Below, in pieces: positions 29,284 to 40,711 of a stretch of DNA of 64,000 nt. Each line of letters starts with the position of its first letter. Position 1 is the first letter of the stretch. The position numbers were made by a program, and so were the translations under genes. The stretch is from Vibrio superstes (GTDB lineage Bacteria > Pseudomonadota > Gammaproteobacteria > Enterobacterales > Vibrionaceae): contig NZ_BCUR01000004.1 in the NCBI RefSeq assembly GCF_003569005.1, forward strand, positions 1,204,003 to 1,268,002, written 5' to 3'. The notes under the pieces were generated by a model. The model was not told the origin of the DNA. It ran no database searches and saw only the letters and a program-made list of their open reading frames with translations.

Positions 29284-30357
29284 ATGAGCAACTCCCAAAA
29301 GATTTTATTTATCGACCGTGACGGCACCTTAATTGTTGAGCCACCGGTAGATTTTCAAGTAGACCGCCTAGACAAACTCAAGTTTGAACCTTTGGTGATC
29401 CCAAGCCTTTTAACCCTGCAAGATGCAGGATACCGCCTGGTTATGGTGACCAACCAAGATGGTTTAGGCACGGATAGCTACCCTCAGGCTGACTTTGATG
29501 CACCTCACGACTTGATGATGCACCTTTTTGAATCTCAAGGCGTGCGCTTTGACGATGTACTTATCTGCCCACACTTTGAAGAAGACAACTGTTCTTGCCG
29601 TAAGCCAAAGCTTGGTATGGTGAAAGAGTATCTGCAATCAGGCAAGGTGGACTTTAAGACATCGGCTGTGATTGGCGATCGAATGACAGACCTTCAACTG
29701 GCTGAAAACATGGCAATACAGGGTATTCAGTACAATCCTGAAACGCTAAATTGGCCTGCTATCGTGAAGATGTTGACCACCAATCCTCGCATTGCTGAAG
29801 TCGTACGTACCACCAAGGAAACGGACATTCGTGTTGCGGTAAACCTTGATGAAGCGGGTGGCAATAAGATTGAGACCGGCCTTGGGTTTTTCGACCACAT
29901 GCTGGATCAAATTGCCACACACGGTGGATTCCAGCTCAAACTGTCTGTTGATGGTGATCTGCACATCGACGATCACCACACCGTTGAAGATACTGCACTG
30001 GCGCTAGGCCAAGCTATCAAAGAGGCTTTGGGTGATAAGCGTGGCATCGGCCGCTTCGGCTTTAGCCTGCCAATGGATGAGTGTTTGGCGCAGTGTAGTC
30101 TAGACCTTTCTGGTCGTGCTTATCTAAAGTTTGATGCTAAATTTAGCCGCGAAGAGGTGGGTGGTTTCTCAACTGAGATGGTTGTGCACTTCTTCCGCTC
30201 TCTTGCTGATGGTATGGCGTGTACGCTGCACCTGTCGTCAACGGGTGATAACGATCACCACATCATCGAGAGCTTGTTTAAAGCATTTGGCCGCACTCTG
30301 CGCCAAGCGATCAAGGTTGAAGGTACTGAGCTACCAAGCAGCAAAGGGATGTTGTAA
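29284..30357 (+). CDS. hisB: Bifunctional histidinol-phosphatase / imidazoleglycerol-phosphate dehydratase
   Basis: Enterobacterial-type fusion of 357 residues catalysing two steps. Residues 1-165 are a HAD phosphatase with the nucleophile in [12 protein letters not shown] and a zinc-binding loop ([14 protein letters not shown] near residue 97). Residues 166-357 are the dehydratase, with the metal-binding HDHH-type motifs [18 protein letters not shown] and [12 protein letters not shown]. The operon order is as in E. coli. Confidence 0.97.
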   Translation: MSNSQKILFIDRDGTLIVEPPVDFQVDRLDKLKFEPLVIPSLLTLQDAGYRLVMVTNQDGLGTDSYPQADFDAPHDLMMHLFESQGVRFDDVLICPHFEEDNCSCRKPKLGMVKEYLQSGKVDFKTSAVIGDRMTDLQLAENMAIQGIQYNPETLNWPAIVKMLTTNPRIAEVVRTTKETDIRVAVNLDEAGGNKIETGLGFFDHMLDQIATHGGFQLKLSVDGDLHIDDHHTVEDTALALGQAIKEALGDKRGIGRFGFSLPMDECLAQCSLDLSGRAYLKFDAKFSREEVGGFSTEMVVHFFRSLADGMACTLHLSSTGDNDHHIIESLFKAFGRTLRQAIKVEGTELPSSKGML

Positions 30358-30360
30358 GAG

Positions 30361-30987
30361 ATGAGTGTGGAAAAGCAATCGCAAACCGTTGTGATCATTG
30401 ATACCGGCTGTGCAAACGTATCTTCAGTGCGCTTCGCCATCGAACGCTTGGGCTTTGATGTATCAGTATCAAAAGATCCAGACATAGTGCTAGGGGCTGA
30501 CAAGCTGTTTTTGCCAGGTGTTGGAACCGCTAGTGAAGCAATGCAAAACCTTAAACAGCGCAATCTTATTGAGCTGGTTAAGCAGGTAGAAAAACCGATG
30601 CTAGGCATCTGTTTAGGTATGCAGCTTCTTGGAAAATTGTCTGAAGAAAAAGGCCAAAAAGCCGATGAGATTGTACCGTGTCTTGGCCTTTGTGAAGGCG
30701 AAGTACGCAAGCTAGATAGTAAAGACTTTCCTCTGCCTCACATGGGCTGGAACACGGTTTCGGCGATAGAAGGCCACCCTTTGTTCAAGGGTATTGAATC
30801 AGGAGAGTACTTTTACTTTGTGCACAGCTTTGCGATGCCAGTAGGGGATTACACCATCGGTAGTTGTGATTACGGCAATCGCTTTAGTGCAGCAATTCAG
30901 AGCGGCAACTACTATGGTGTTCAGTTTCACCCTGAGCGCTCTTCAAAGGCTGGCTCACAACTGATTAAAAACTTTTTAGAGCTGTAA
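30361..30987 (+). CDS. hisH: Imidazole glycerol phosphate synthase, glutaminase subunit
   Basis: Class I glutamine amidotransferase that supplies ammonia to HisF. 208 residues. The catalytic Cys is in [12 protein letters not shown] near residue 84, and the His/Glu pair in [12 protein letters not shown] near residue 190. Only 3 bp separate it from hisB. Pairing with hisF downstream is as expected. Confidence 0.97.
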   Translation: MSVEKQSQTVVIIDTGCANVSSVRFAIERLGFDVSVSKDPDIVLGADKLFLPGVGTASEAMQNLKQRNLIELVKQVEKPMLGICLGMQLLGKLSEEKGQKADEIVPCLGLCEGEVRKLDSKDFPLPHMGWNTVSAIEGHPLFKGIESGEYFYFVHSFAMPVGDYTIGSCDYGNRFSAAIQSGNYYGVQFHPERSSKAGSQLIKNFLEL

Positions 30988-31010
30988 GGCTCTAAATCTT
31001 TCGACTTTAG

Positions 31011-32508
<1,498 letters not shown>

Positions 32509-32512
<4 letters not shown>

Positions 32513-33144
32513 GTTTTGCAGCAGCTGAAGTAACCACATTAGCTGAAAGAATTGACTGGGATAAGGTTGATGGCTTAGTGCCTGCCATTGTTCAGGACTT
32601 CACTTCTAGCCAAGTATTGATGATGGGCTACATGAACCCAGAGGCATTGCAGAAAACCGGTGAAACCGGAAATGTAACCTTTTTCTCGCGCACTAAGCAG
32701 CGTCTGTGGACTAAGGGTGAAACCTCTGGCAATGTACTGCAGCTTAAAAACATCGCGCTAGATTGCGACAATGACACCCTGCTGGTGAAAGTAGCGCCAA
32801 TTGGTCCTACTTGCCACACTGGCACAACAACCTGCTGGGATGCGGACTCTCAAGAAGAATCGCAAATGGTGTGGCTTCATCAGCTCGAAACTTTATTGGC
32901 CGAGCGCAAATCAGCCGATCCTGATTCTTCCTACACCGCTAGCTTATATGCCCGTGGCACCAAGCGTATTTCGCAGAAAGTGGGCGAAGAAGGCGTTGAA
33001 GTCGCGCTTGCGGCGACGTCGGGCGATAAGGCGGAACTAGTGTGTGAGTCTGCTGATCTGATTTATCACTTGATCGTGCTACTCCAGGACCAAGGCTTAT
33101 CGCTAAATGATGTAGTGAACAAGCTTAAAGAACGTCATAAATAG
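32509..33144 (+). CDS. hisI: Bifunctional phosphoribosyl-AMP cyclohydrolase / phosphoribosyl-ATP pyrophosphatase
   Basis: Also called HisIE; carries out steps 2 and 3 of the pathway. The 211 residues divide into an N-terminal cyclohydrolase ([31 protein letters not shown], and the zinc cysteines in [10 protein letters not shown]) and a C-terminal pyrophosphatase helical domain ([13 protein letters not shown] and [13 protein letters not shown]). It is the last gene of the operon and is followed by a strong hairpin. Confidence 0.97.
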
Positions 33145-33156
33145 CCGATTCAATCT

Positions 33157-33186
33157 AAAATGCCATCTCGAAAGAGATGGCATTTT
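33157..33186. terminator. Bidirectional terminator between his operon and ychJ-like gene
   Basis: Perfect 13-bp stem AAAATGCCATCTC / GAGATGGCATTTT capped by a GAAA tetraloop, ending the his operon and, on the other strand, the convergent ychJ-like gene. Confidence 0.9.
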
Positions 33187-33189
33187 CAT

Positions 33190-33684
33190 TTAACTACCGC
33201 AGCATTTTTTATACTTCTTGCCACTACCGCAGACACAAGGGTCATTACGGCCTATTTCTCTCTTCTTCACCGGGAGCGGGTAATCGTACATCTCACCATC
33301 AATATAAAACCACTGCTCATTCTCTTTAACGAAGCGTGATTTCTCTGTGAAACTGTATTGGCGTTTTTCTTCGATAAAGTAGGCATTAAAGGTGACGTAA
33401 CCTTCATTGTCATCTTTACCGAGCTCTGTACTCACTACCTCTAGTTTTTTCCAATCACCATGAATGGACTCAGCAATGGCATCGGCTTCCGCTGCAGCGT
33501 TACAGCTGGGATGGTAGGTGTGCACCACAAAGTCCACGAGTCTTAATTCGTGCGCACAATAGCGAGCACGCATTAACTGCTCAGGCGTGAGGGCTTTCTT
33601 TGGGTTAGTATGGATAGGCTGGCAGCAGTCTTGGTAAGCCCTTTGGCTATGACAACGGCAAAGGGAAGTGGCTAATTCGCTCAT
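33190..33684 (-). CDS. YchJ/UPF0225 family protein with SEC-C motif
   Basis: A 164-residue cytosolic protein. An N-terminal cysteine cluster ([16 protein letters not shown]), a central NTF2-like fold region, and a C-terminal SEC-C zinc motif ([19 protein letters not shown]) match the YchJ family. The function is unknown; SEC-C motifs bind zinc and occur in SecA and other proteins. It ends just beside the shared terminator, convergent with the his operon. Confidence 0.88.
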   Translation of the reverse strand: MSELATSLCRCHSQRAYQDCCQPIHTNPKKALTPEQLMRARYCAHELRLVDFVVHTYHPSCNAAAEADAIAESIHGDWKKLEVVSTELGKDDNEGYVTFNAYFIEEKRQYSFTEKSRFVKENEQWFYIDGEMYDYPLPVKKREIGRNDPCVCGSGKKYKKCCGS

Positions 33685-33736
33685 TAAGGCTTCATAATTG
33701 AGTTATTTGTCCCAATTATAACACCGTTAACTGAGA

Positions 33737-34507
33737 TTATTTATTGCTGATAGACGAACGATTACCCGCAAAGGCAATAAATTGATGTTGTGGATTTTGC
33801 AGTGCTTCATTGGCCGCAATAGTATTCGGTAATTCGTAGACCGTCTCTGAACTCAGCACTTCGTGATTCAAATCTTGATACACCTGCCTATACCAAAGTG
33901 GGTAAGACTCATTTAGTACGTGTTTTTCAAACATCTCGGGCATGGCAAGATAATAGCCTTGAAATAGATCAAAGCCTGCATTCAGTGCTTGTAAATACTG
34001 GTGTTCATGCTCAATCTTTTCTGCAATAAATCGAATGTTTAAGTGTTTGTTAGCCTGGATAAAAAGGTGGGAATCGAAAAGAGAGTACTGCTTTATATCA
34101 ATCTTGATAATGGAAATAAATGGGATAACCGGTTCCCACTCTGGAGACGGAATAAAGTCATCCAATGCAATTTGATAACCCTTTGCGTGCAGATCTTTAA
34201 TGGCTTCGATTAACTCAGTACTTGGAGAATCACCCTCTAATACCTCAATAACGATATTATCGGGTGGTAGATATAACGGTAGACCATTTATTATACAATC
34301 ATGGCTAAAATTAATATAACCCGTGACATTATTTAGCAGTAAACGTGAATGATCTAATAAAAGATCAACCATTATGGAGCGAGTTGCATAATTGGCGTTA
34401 ACTTTTGGGTAACGATTTAAATGGCTTTGCCGATACAGCAACTCATAGGCTACTGTATTGCCATTACGGTCAGAAATCGATTGTCGAGCAATATATGAAC
34501 TATACAC
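33737..34507 (-). CDS. EAL-domain protein of the YuxH/CdgJ type lacking the HDOD half
   Basis: A 256-residue protein whose first 200 residues are an EAL c-di-GMP phosphodiesterase-like domain. Equivalents of the catalytic residues appear present: Glu22 (YELLYR), Asn66, Glu88, Asp116-Asp117 (ALDDF), Lys135, Glu163 and Gln183. The EAL triad reads ELL and the DFG motif reads DDFI, so activity is uncertain. Relatives of this kind normally continue into an HDOD domain; here only about 50 unrelated-looking residues follow. The gene and its upstream DNA are A+T-rich. It stands alone. A regulatory, possibly non-catalytic, role is as likely as hydrolysis. Confidence 0.75.
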   Translation of the reverse strand: MYSSYIARQSISDRNGNTVAYELLYRQSHLNRYPKVNANYATRSIMVDLLLDHSRLLLNNVTGYINFSHDCIINGLPLYLPPDNIVIEVLEGDSPSTELIEAIKDLHAKGYQIALDDFIPSPEWEPVIPFISIIKIDIKQYSLFDSHLFIQANKHLNIRFIAEKIEHEHQYLQALNAGFDLFQGYYLAMPEMFEKHVLNESYPLWYRQVYQDLNHEVLSSETVYELPNTIAANEALQNPQHQFIAFAGNRSSISNK

Positions 34508-34616
34508 AAAAATTATCGGCTATCACAAAAATGTCACATTAGATAATAGACACAAATTATGAATTAAAAATGAATTTTATCTAAAAATGCCTATTTGGTA
34601 GTATTAATAAGTCAAT

Positions 34617-35336
34617 TTATAGAGGTTGATTGAATAAATTAAGGTCATCCTTAGTGACTTCGAGGATTGAAGATTCAGTAAACCAGTCCCCAAGAACGAT
34701 GCGTTGTTTAGTTCCATCGGCATCTAATGGGTGGATATCTTGGCGGTGAGTATGGCCATGAATAAGCCACTTTGCATTGTGACGTTGCATAGCATCAATA
34801 ACCGCCTGCTGATTCACATCCATAATGTCATAGGATTTGGATTGTTTGTCATCATTGGCATTATTTTGCACCTTTTTAACGAGCTTACGGCGAAAGGATA
34901 GGGGAACTCGGTTGTAAATCCACTGCAACCATTTTAGGTGCATCTTCTTACGAAACTCTTGGTATTTAACATCATCAGTGCATAGGGTATCGCCATGCAT
35001 GATTAAGGTTGGAGTGCCATAGAGGTCGATTAAGGTTTCATCGCCTAAAAGCTTAGCCCCGCTTTTACGCTCAAATCTCTTGCCCACTAAGAAATCGCGA
35101 TTGCCTTGTACAAAAAAGCATGGCGTTCCTGAGTCTACAAGCGTTCTTATCTCATTGGTTACTGTGTTGTTTAGCGGAGAGTCGTCATCGTCTCCAACCC
35201 AGAATTCAAAAAGATCCCCAAGAATATAAACTGCGTCTGAATTCGGTGCTTCTTCACGCATAAAACGTACGAAAGCGTCCGTCATATCGCTGCGATTGGG
35301 AGTAAGGTGTAGATCTGAGATAAAGAGAGTGCGCAT
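34617..35336 (-). CDS. lpxH: UDP-2,3-diacylglucosamine hydrolase
   Basis: Lipid A pathway enzyme that cleaves UDP-diacylglucosamine to lipid X, at the inner face of the inner membrane. 239 residues. Calcineurin-like metal motifs are FISDLHL at the N-terminus, GDLFEFWVGDD near residue 40, GNRDF near residue 79, HGDTLCTDD near residue 114 and HGHTHRQD near residue 195. Located downstream of ppiB on the same strand, as in E. coli. Confidence 0.95.
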   Translation of the reverse strand: MRTLFISDLHLTPNRSDMTDAFVRFMREEAPNSDAVYILGDLFEFWVGDDDDSPLNNTVTNEIRTLVDSGTPCFFVQGNRDFLVGKRFERKSGAKLLGDETLIDLYGTPTLIMHGDTLCTDDVKYQEFRKKMHLKWLQWIYNRVPLSFRRKLVKKVQNNANDDKQSKSYDIMDVNQQAVIDAMQRHNAKWLIHGHTHRQDIHPLDADGTKQRIVLGDWFTESSILEVTKDDLNLFNQPL

Positions 35337-35399
35337 TAGGAGAGTGTTCCATTGGAGAGAATAAACCGCCCAAGCCGAGCTTGGACGGTTTGAAAGCTA

Positions 35400-35894
35400 T
35401 TACTCAGCGATAGTAGTGCCAGTAATAATAACTTCTTCTAAAGGAACATCTTGGTGCATACCCATGCTGCCAGTGCTCACGCCTTTGATCTTGTTTACTA
35501 CATCCATGCCTTCAGTCACTTTACCGAATACACAGTAACCCCAGCCATTCATGTCTTCTGATTTGAAGTCCAAGAACGTGTTGTTGTTAATGTTGATAAA
35601 GAACTGTGAGCTAGCTGAATGCGGTTCCATAGTACGCGCCATTGCGATAGTACCAACAGCGTTGCTTAGACCGTTGTTTGCTTCGTTCTTGATAGTGTCG
35701 CGAGTTGGTTTCTCACGCAAGCCAGAAGTCATACCGCCGCCTTGGATCATAAAACCATCGATAACACGGTGGAAAAGAGTGTTGTCGTAAAAACCATCTT
35801 TACAATACTGAGCGAAGTTTGCCGCTGTCGCAGGTGCTGCTTCGTGGTTCAGTTCTAGAGTGATGTCACCGTGATTGGTGTGAAGGGTGATCAT
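35400..35894 (-). CDS. ppiB: Cytoplasmic peptidyl-prolyl cis-trans isomerase B (cyclophilin)
   Basis: A 164-residue cyclophilin without signal peptide, hence cytoplasmic. The active-site blocks [14 protein letters not shown] (near residue 41), [12 protein letters not shown] and the C-terminal [15 protein letters not shown] are intact. It precedes lpxH by 63 bp on the same strand and is divergent from cysS, a conserved arrangement. Confidence 0.95.
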   Translation of the reverse strand: MITLHTNHGDITLELNHEAAPATAANFAQYCKDGFYDNTLFHRVIDGFMIQGGGMTSGLREKPTRDTIKNEANNGLSNAVGTIAMARTMEPHSASSQFFININNNTFLDFKSEDMNGWGYCVFGKVTEGMDVVNKIKGVSTGSMGMHQDVPLEEVIITGTTIAE

Positions 35895-35983
35895 AAGAGC
35901 GTCCTTAACGTTTATTTAGTAGATAAATCGAATCAAATTCTAACCAAACTCTCAGCACAATCAACTGCTATCCGAGTTTTATG

Positions 35984-36012
35984 TTACTTAACGGGTTATG
36001 TGTTGGTATACT
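35984..36012 (+). promoter_or_regulatory. Candidate cysS promoter
   Basis: TTACTT and TATACT spaced by 17 bp, about 40 bp upstream of the cysS start codon, in the divergent region with ppiB. Confidence 0.4.
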
Positions 36013-36050
36013 AACCGCATTATTGCCACCAAGAAGTAAAAGCTGAAGAA

Positions 36051-37430
36051 ATGCTCAAGATATACAATACACTGACGCGTCAAAAAGAAGAATTCAAACC
36101 TATCACTGCCGGTAAAATAGGCATGTATGTCTGTGGAGTGACCATCTATGACTTGTGTCACATTGGACATGGTCGCACTTTTGTTTCTTTTGACGTAGTG
36201 TCTCGTTACCTTAGGTATCTTGGTTACGACTTGAACTTTGTACGCAACATTACCGATATTGATGACAAGATCATCAAGCGTGCGGCAGAGAATGGCGAAA
36301 GCTGTGAGTCTTTGACAGAGCGCCTTATCGCTGAAATGCATGCTGATTTTGATGCACTCAACATGAAACGCCCTGACGTTGAACCTCGCGCAACAGAATT
36401 CATTGATGAGATCATAGTTCTTGTTGAGAAGCTTATCGAGCGCGGCTTTGCATATGTTGCAAGTAATGGCGATGTGATGTTCGAAGTGAGCAAATTTGAT
36501 GAGTACGGTAAACTGTCAAAGCAAGATCTAGAGCAGCTTCAAGCAGGCGCTCGTGTAGACGTAGAGACAGCGAAACGTAGCCCTCTGGACTTTGTCCTTT
36601 GGAAGATGTCAAAACCAGGTGAGCCAACATGGGAATCCCCATGGGGCGCTGGTCGTCCGGGTTGGCACATTGAATGTTCTGCAATGAACTCATCTATTCT
36701 AGGCAACCACTTTGACATTCACGGTGGTGGCTCGGATCTACAATTCCCTCACCACGAAAATGAGATTGCGCAATCTTGCTGTGCTCACGGCACCCAGTAT
36801 GTAAATACTTGGATGCACAGCGGTATGGTTATGGTTGATCAAGAGAAAATGTCTAAGTCTTTAGGCAATTTCTTTACTATCCGTGACGTGTTAGGTCATT
36901 ACGACTCGGAGACGGTTCGTTACTTCCTAATGTCGGGCCACTACCGCAGCCAGTTAAACTACAGTGAAGATAACCTGAACCAAGCTCGTGCTTCTCTTGA
37001 ACGTCTATACACTGCACTTCGTGGTCTAGATGCTAGTGCGACACCGGCAGGTGGCGAAGATTACGTGTCTCGCTTTACCGTTGCAATGAATGATGACTTC
37101 AATACCCCAGAAGCTTACGCTGTGCTATTTGATATGGCGCGTGAGGTGAACCGTCTGAAGGGTGCTGAGCTAGAAAAAGCGAGCCAACTGGGCGCGCTGA
37201 TGCGTGAACTAGCGGATGTGATTGGTATTCTTTATCAAGACCCTGAAGCCTTCCTGCAAGGTGATCAAGAAGACGATGAAGTGGCTGAGATTGAAGCTCT
37301 GATTAAACTTCGCAATGATTCTCGAGCTTCCAAAGATTGGGCGAACGCCGATCTTGCTCGCGACAAGCTAAATGAGCTGGGTATTATCTTAGAAGATGGT
37401 CCTCAAGGTACCACTTGGCGTCGCAAGTAA
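36051..37430 (+). CDS. cysS: Cysteinyl-tRNA synthetase
   Basis: Class I aminoacyl-tRNA synthetase of 459 residues. The HIGH motif is HIGHGRT near residue 37 and the KMSKS loop is KMSKSLGN near residue 267. Zinc ligands for cysteine recognition are visible: Cys28 (YVCGVTIYD), Cys in [10 protein letters not shown], and HHENEIAQS. The C-terminal anticodon-binding domain ends [13 protein letters not shown]. Divergent from ppiB. Confidence 0.97.
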   Translation: MLKIYNTLTRQKEEFKPITAGKIGMYVCGVTIYDLCHIGHGRTFVSFDVVSRYLRYLGYDLNFVRNITDIDDKIIKRAAENGESCESLTERLIAEMHADFDALNMKRPDVEPRATEFIDEIIVLVEKLIERGFAYVASNGDVMFEVSKFDEYGKLSKQDLEQLQAGARVDVETAKRSPLDFVLWKMSKPGEPTWESPWGAGRPGWHIECSAMNSSILGNHFDIHGGGSDLQFPHHENEIAQSCCAHGTQYVNTWMHSGMVMVDQEKMSKSLGNFFTIRDVLGHYDSETVRYFLMSGHYRSQLNYSEDNLNQARASLERLYTALRGLDASATPAGGEDYVSRFTVAMNDDFNTPEAYAVLFDMAREVNRLKGAELEKASQLGALMRELADVIGILYQDPEAFLQGDQEDDEVAEIEALIKLRNDSRASKDWANADLARDKLNELGIILEDGPQGTTWRRK

Positions 37431-37511
37431 CTCTTAAGCTTTGAATAATTAGGGCTGATACTTATCGGCCCTTTTCTTTATGCAATCTAGAATAATAATA
37501 AAGGCTTTAAC

Positions 37512-38090
37512 GTGGCTCAGATGTACTTCTATTACTCAGCGATGAATGCGGGTAAATCCACCACACTTCTACAATCCTCTTTTAACTATCAAGAAAGAGG
37601 AATGACCCCACTTATTTTTACGGCAGCACTTGATGATCGCTATGGTGAAGGGAAGGTGACTTCTCGAATTGGCCTTCAGGCTGATGCGCACCTTTTTCAC
37701 AAAGAGACTGACTTGTTTAAGAAGATGAGTGAGCTCAATGAAGAAACGCAACACCATTGTGTACTAGTCGATGAATGCCAGTTCTTATCGAAAGAGCAGG
37801 TATACCAACTGACGGAAATTGTTGATAAGTTACACATCCCAGTACTGTGCTACGGCTTGCGTACCGATTTCTTGGGCGAGTTATTTGAAGGCAGTCTTCA
37901 TTTGTTGGCGTGGGCGGACAAACTGGTTGAGCTAAAAACTATCTGCCACTGCGGTCGCAAAGCCAACATGGTGATCCGTACTGATGAGCATGGTAACCCT
38001 ATCGCAGAAGGGGATCAGGTCGCTATTGGCGGTAACGATAAATATGTGTCGGTGTGTCGAGTGCATTATAAAGAAGCGCTAGGACGTTAA
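37512..38090 (+). CDS. tdk: Thymidine kinase
   Basis: Type II thymidine kinase for pyrimidine salvage, 192 residues. A GTG start at 37512 gives the family N-terminus [17 protein letters not shown] with the P-loop at residues 10-17. The catalytic Glu lies in VDECQFLS near residue 87, and a zinc site is formed by CHCG near residue 144 and a later CRVHY. A terminator follows at 38138. Confidence 0.96.
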   Translation: MAQMYFYYSAMNAGKSTTLLQSSFNYQERGMTPLIFTAALDDRYGEGKVTSRIGLQADAHLFHKETDLFKKMSELNEETQHHCVLVDECQFLSKEQVYQLTEIVDKLHIPVLCYGLRTDFLGELFEGSLHLLAWADKLVELKTICHCGRKANMVIRTDEHGNPIAEGDQVAIGGNDKYVSVCRVHYKEALGR

Positions 38091-38137
38091 GATTAGTAGC
38101 GGTGCTAGGGCCTTAGAATCTAGAGCCGCTACAAAAG

Positions 38138-38172
38138 AGCCCTCATCACTTTTTATAGTGATGAGGGCTTTG
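38138..38172. terminator. Terminator between tdk and the convergent ATP-grasp gene
   Basis: Perfect 13-bp stem AGCCCTCATCACT / AGTGATGAGGGCT followed by a short T-rich stretch. It probably serves tdk and possibly also the gene ending at 38192. Confidence 0.75.
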
Positions 38173-38191
38173 TTGTTTCTACAGGTAGATA

Positions 38192-39169
38192 CTATTTTTT
38201 CACGTTATCCAAATGTGCTGCAAATTGCTTCGCGGCGTAGGCTACGCGTTCTGCGGGCCTTGGATACTCAGCTGTTTCACCAAGGTTCTCAATGTGTTGC
38301 AGTCTTGGCAGTAGGCCTGTGCCGTTAGCGATTTGAATCGCTAAACCCGGACGGGCGTTAAGCTCTAACACCATAGGGCCTTCTTCACTATCAAGTACCA
38401 TGTCGGTACCCATGTAACCAAGGCCTGTCATTTCCCAAGCGCTTGAAGCCAAGACCAGCAAACGTTCCCAGTGAGGAACCTGCAATTGCATTAGGTCTTT
38501 ACCTGTATCAGGGTGGTGGGTTACGGGTAAATCGTACTGAACAGCGCGCACGGCTTTGCCTGTCGCTATATCAATGCCCACGCCCACAGCACCTTGGTGC
38601 AAGTTAGCTTTTCCGTCAGAGTTAGACGTTGATAGTCGCATCATCGCCATAACAGGGTAGCCTTTAAATACGATGATACGTACATCGGGCACACCCTCGT
38701 AGCTGTAACCTTCGAAGCAACTGTCGAACTTAATCAAGTTCTCAACAACGGCAACGTCGTTCTTACCCCCTAAGGAAAACAGACCCGCCAGTGTGTTACT
38801 GATATGTCGTTCAACATCTTGCTCGTTAACGGTATCGCCAGACGGTTTAGTGTAAACGCCGTCTTTGTGCGAGATGATGACCAAGATTCCTTTACCACCA
38901 CTACCCTGAGCAGGTTTGATACAGAATCCAGGCCATTCCTTAACCATTTTATGGATACGTTTCACTTCAGCTTGTTGACCAATGACGCCAATGAGCGCTG
39001 GCGTCGTTGCGCCGTGAAGCTCTGCAATTTTTTTGGTTTTTAGCTTGTCATCCACCAGAGGGAATTTACTACGGTCATTGTACTTACCAATGTAACTGTG
39101 GTTACGTTGGTTCATGCCCATAATTCCCTTTGAGCGAATCTTAAATGGCGAAGTAAACTGACTCAACAT
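38192..39169 (-). CDS. ATP-grasp protein, alpha-L-glutamate ligase-like
   Basis: A 325-residue RimK-related ATP-grasp enzyme annotated in databases as alpha-L-glutamate ligase-like. Nucleotide and metal motifs are visible: KPAQGSGGKGILVI near residue 97 and GTDMVLDSEEGPMVLELNARPGLAIQIANG near residue 255, given in parts GTDMVLDSEEG, VLELNARPG. It is the third gene of a leftward module after a retropepsin-like lipoprotein and a polytopic inactive-transglutaminase protein, with 4 bp to the latter. Such enzymes make carboxylate-amine bonds, so it may modify a peptide or protein whose other partners are in the envelope. The true substrate is unknown. Confidence 0.82.
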   Translation of the reverse strand: MLSQFTSPFKIRSKGIMGMNQRNHSYIGKYNDRSKFPLVDDKLKTKKIAELHGATTPALIGVIGQQAEVKRIHKMVKEWPGFCIKPAQGSGGKGILVIISHKDGVYTKPSGDTVNEQDVERHISNTLAGLFSLGGKNDVAVVENLIKFDSCFEGYSYEGVPDVRIIVFKGYPVMAMMRLSTSNSDGKANLHQGAVGVGIDIATGKAVRAVQYDLPVTHHPDTGKDLMQLQVPHWERLLVLASSAWEMTGLGYMGTDMVLDSEEGPMVLELNARPGLAIQIANGTGLLPRLQHIENLGETAEYPRPAERVAYAAKQFAAHLDNVKK

Positions 39170-39173
39170 AGGC

Positions 39174-40679
39174 TTAGTCCTCCGCCAGTGGCTTGAAGCG
39201 ACGTAGCTCGGTTAAGCGGTATCCAGTGTAGTTACCTAGCATTAGAATCAGTGCCAAGATAATTAGCTGCATGCCAATGAAGTTGAAGGTCAGGTGTTGG
39301 ATGTACATGTTAGTCATTGCCAAGTAAACCAGTACAGCCGTTAGTAGTGAACCACCACCTTGTAGAACCACTTCCTTAGCGCCTTCCTCTTCCCAAAGAA
39401 TCGACATACGTTCAATAGTCCAAGATAGGATAATCATAGGGAAGAAGGTGATAGACAGACCTTCGACCAAGCCGATATTAAAGGCTACGATAGTGAAGAC
39501 TGAAATAATCAAGATTACGGTGATGATTACCGCGGATATCCTGGCCACCAGTAGCAGGTTGAGCTTGGAGAGGTAACTACGTATCACCAAACCTGTACCG
39601 ACGATGAGTAGGAAACCGACAATACCGGTCACTAGCTGCGTTTGCACAAAGGCAACCGCAATAAGCACTGGCATGAAGGTACCGGAAGTCTTAAGACCGA
39701 TGATTATTCGCAAGAACACCACGATGAGCGCACCGATAGGAATCAGCATGATGGTTTTAAACATCGATTGCTCTTCTAGAGGCAGGCTGTGAATAGAGAA
39801 GTTGAGTAGATCATCAGCATTTACCTTGCTAGCGGTTGCAGCGCGAGGCGTAATGTCCTGAGCAATCATAGAGAACAGCACCTGACTGTTTCTACCACCG
39901 GTTACGTCAAGAAGTGACACGTTCGACTCGTCCCAGATAAGCGTGTTTTCACTCTTACCTTGAGTACCTGTCTCAGCATCAAACAACAACCATGCCTTGC
40001 CGTCCCATACCTGGACCATAGGATTGATTGACTGACGACGGCGACCATCTTCCAGCTGAATAACACCTACAGTTTTACTCGGTACTTCAGCGTAAGCGAG
40101 CAGGGCGGAAAGCGCTTCTTGCTTGGTAAACTGATTAAGCAGTAGGGCAGCGTTTTGGCTGTTGTTATCATTCAGCTTGCGGATGATCTCGCGGGTTAAC
40201 GTTTCATCGTTAGCACTTCGCTTGGTCGCTTCTTCCACAATGGCTTGAGCCGCTGCTTCTTGAGGCCCATCAAAGGTTGGTGCTTCAATGCCACCTTCAG
40301 GTGGAACTGATTCTACCTTGGCCTGCGGATCGACAAGGAATTGAGCTTTGTAATAGATGGTTTGTGGCCCCTCGGCATAGCGGATAGTCCATTCCGCTCG
40401 TCGACCAATATCAGAATTTACATAAGCTACGCCATAACCTGGCGATGATGCAGATTCGTCAATGAGTGTGTAGCCGTTTTGAGTTCCTGGTGCTGCAAGA
40501 GAAACCGTTACCGGTTCGCCTTGTGCAACTAACTCAACGCGAGCTTCAATGTCCCAAAGCTCTCGGCTTTCACCCGGTGTCCAAGGTACCCCGTAGGAGT
40601 CATGGCGCAGCATAGATAATGCGGTGCCAGCAACTATGAGCAGGGCAATAAAAATATAAAAAGGCACTCGTGAAGTCAT
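39174..40679 (-). CDS. Inactive transglutaminase fused to a polytopic membrane domain
   Basis: A 501-residue protein with an N-terminal membrane anchor (about residues 5-24), a periplasmic region of about 280 residues, and six to seven closely packed membrane helices from about residue 308 to 485. The periplasmic part contains a transglutaminase-like fold (about residues 160-265) in which the usual Cys and His positions are not conserved: LLAYAEVPSKTVG lacks Cys and the NPMVQVWDGKAWLLFDAETG block lacks the His, quoted here in family alignment from memory. Relatives are annotated as inactive transglutaminase fused to 7 TM helices. Linked to an ATP-grasp enzyme and a retropepsin-like lipoprotein. 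Confidence 0.82.
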   Translation of the reverse strand: MTSRVPFYIFIALLIVAGTALSMLRHDSYGVPWTPGESRELWDIEARVELVAQGEPVTVSLAAPGTQNGYTLIDESASSPGYGVAYVNSDIGRRAEWTIRYAEGPQTIYYKAQFLVDPQAKVESVPPEGGIEAPTFDGPQEAAAQAIVEEATKRSANDETLTREIIRKLNDNNSQNAALLLNQFTKQEALSALLAYAEVPSKTVGVIQLEDGRRRQSINPMVQVWDGKAWLLFDAETGTQGKSENTLIWDESNVSLLDVTGGRNSQVLFSMIAQDITPRAATASKVNADDLLNFSIHSLPLEEQSMFKTIMLIPIGALIVVFLRIIIGLKTSGTFMPVLIAVAFVQTQLVTGIVGFLLIVGTGLVIRSYLSKLNLLLVARISAVIITVILIISVFTIVAFNIGLVEGLSITFFPMIILSWTIERMSILWEEEGAKEVVLQGGGSLLTAVLVYLAMTNMYIQHLTFNFIGMQLIILALILMLGNYTGYRLTELRRFKPLAED

Positions 40680-40711
40680 AACAATCCTTATTATTGAGGC
40701 GACCTAATTTG

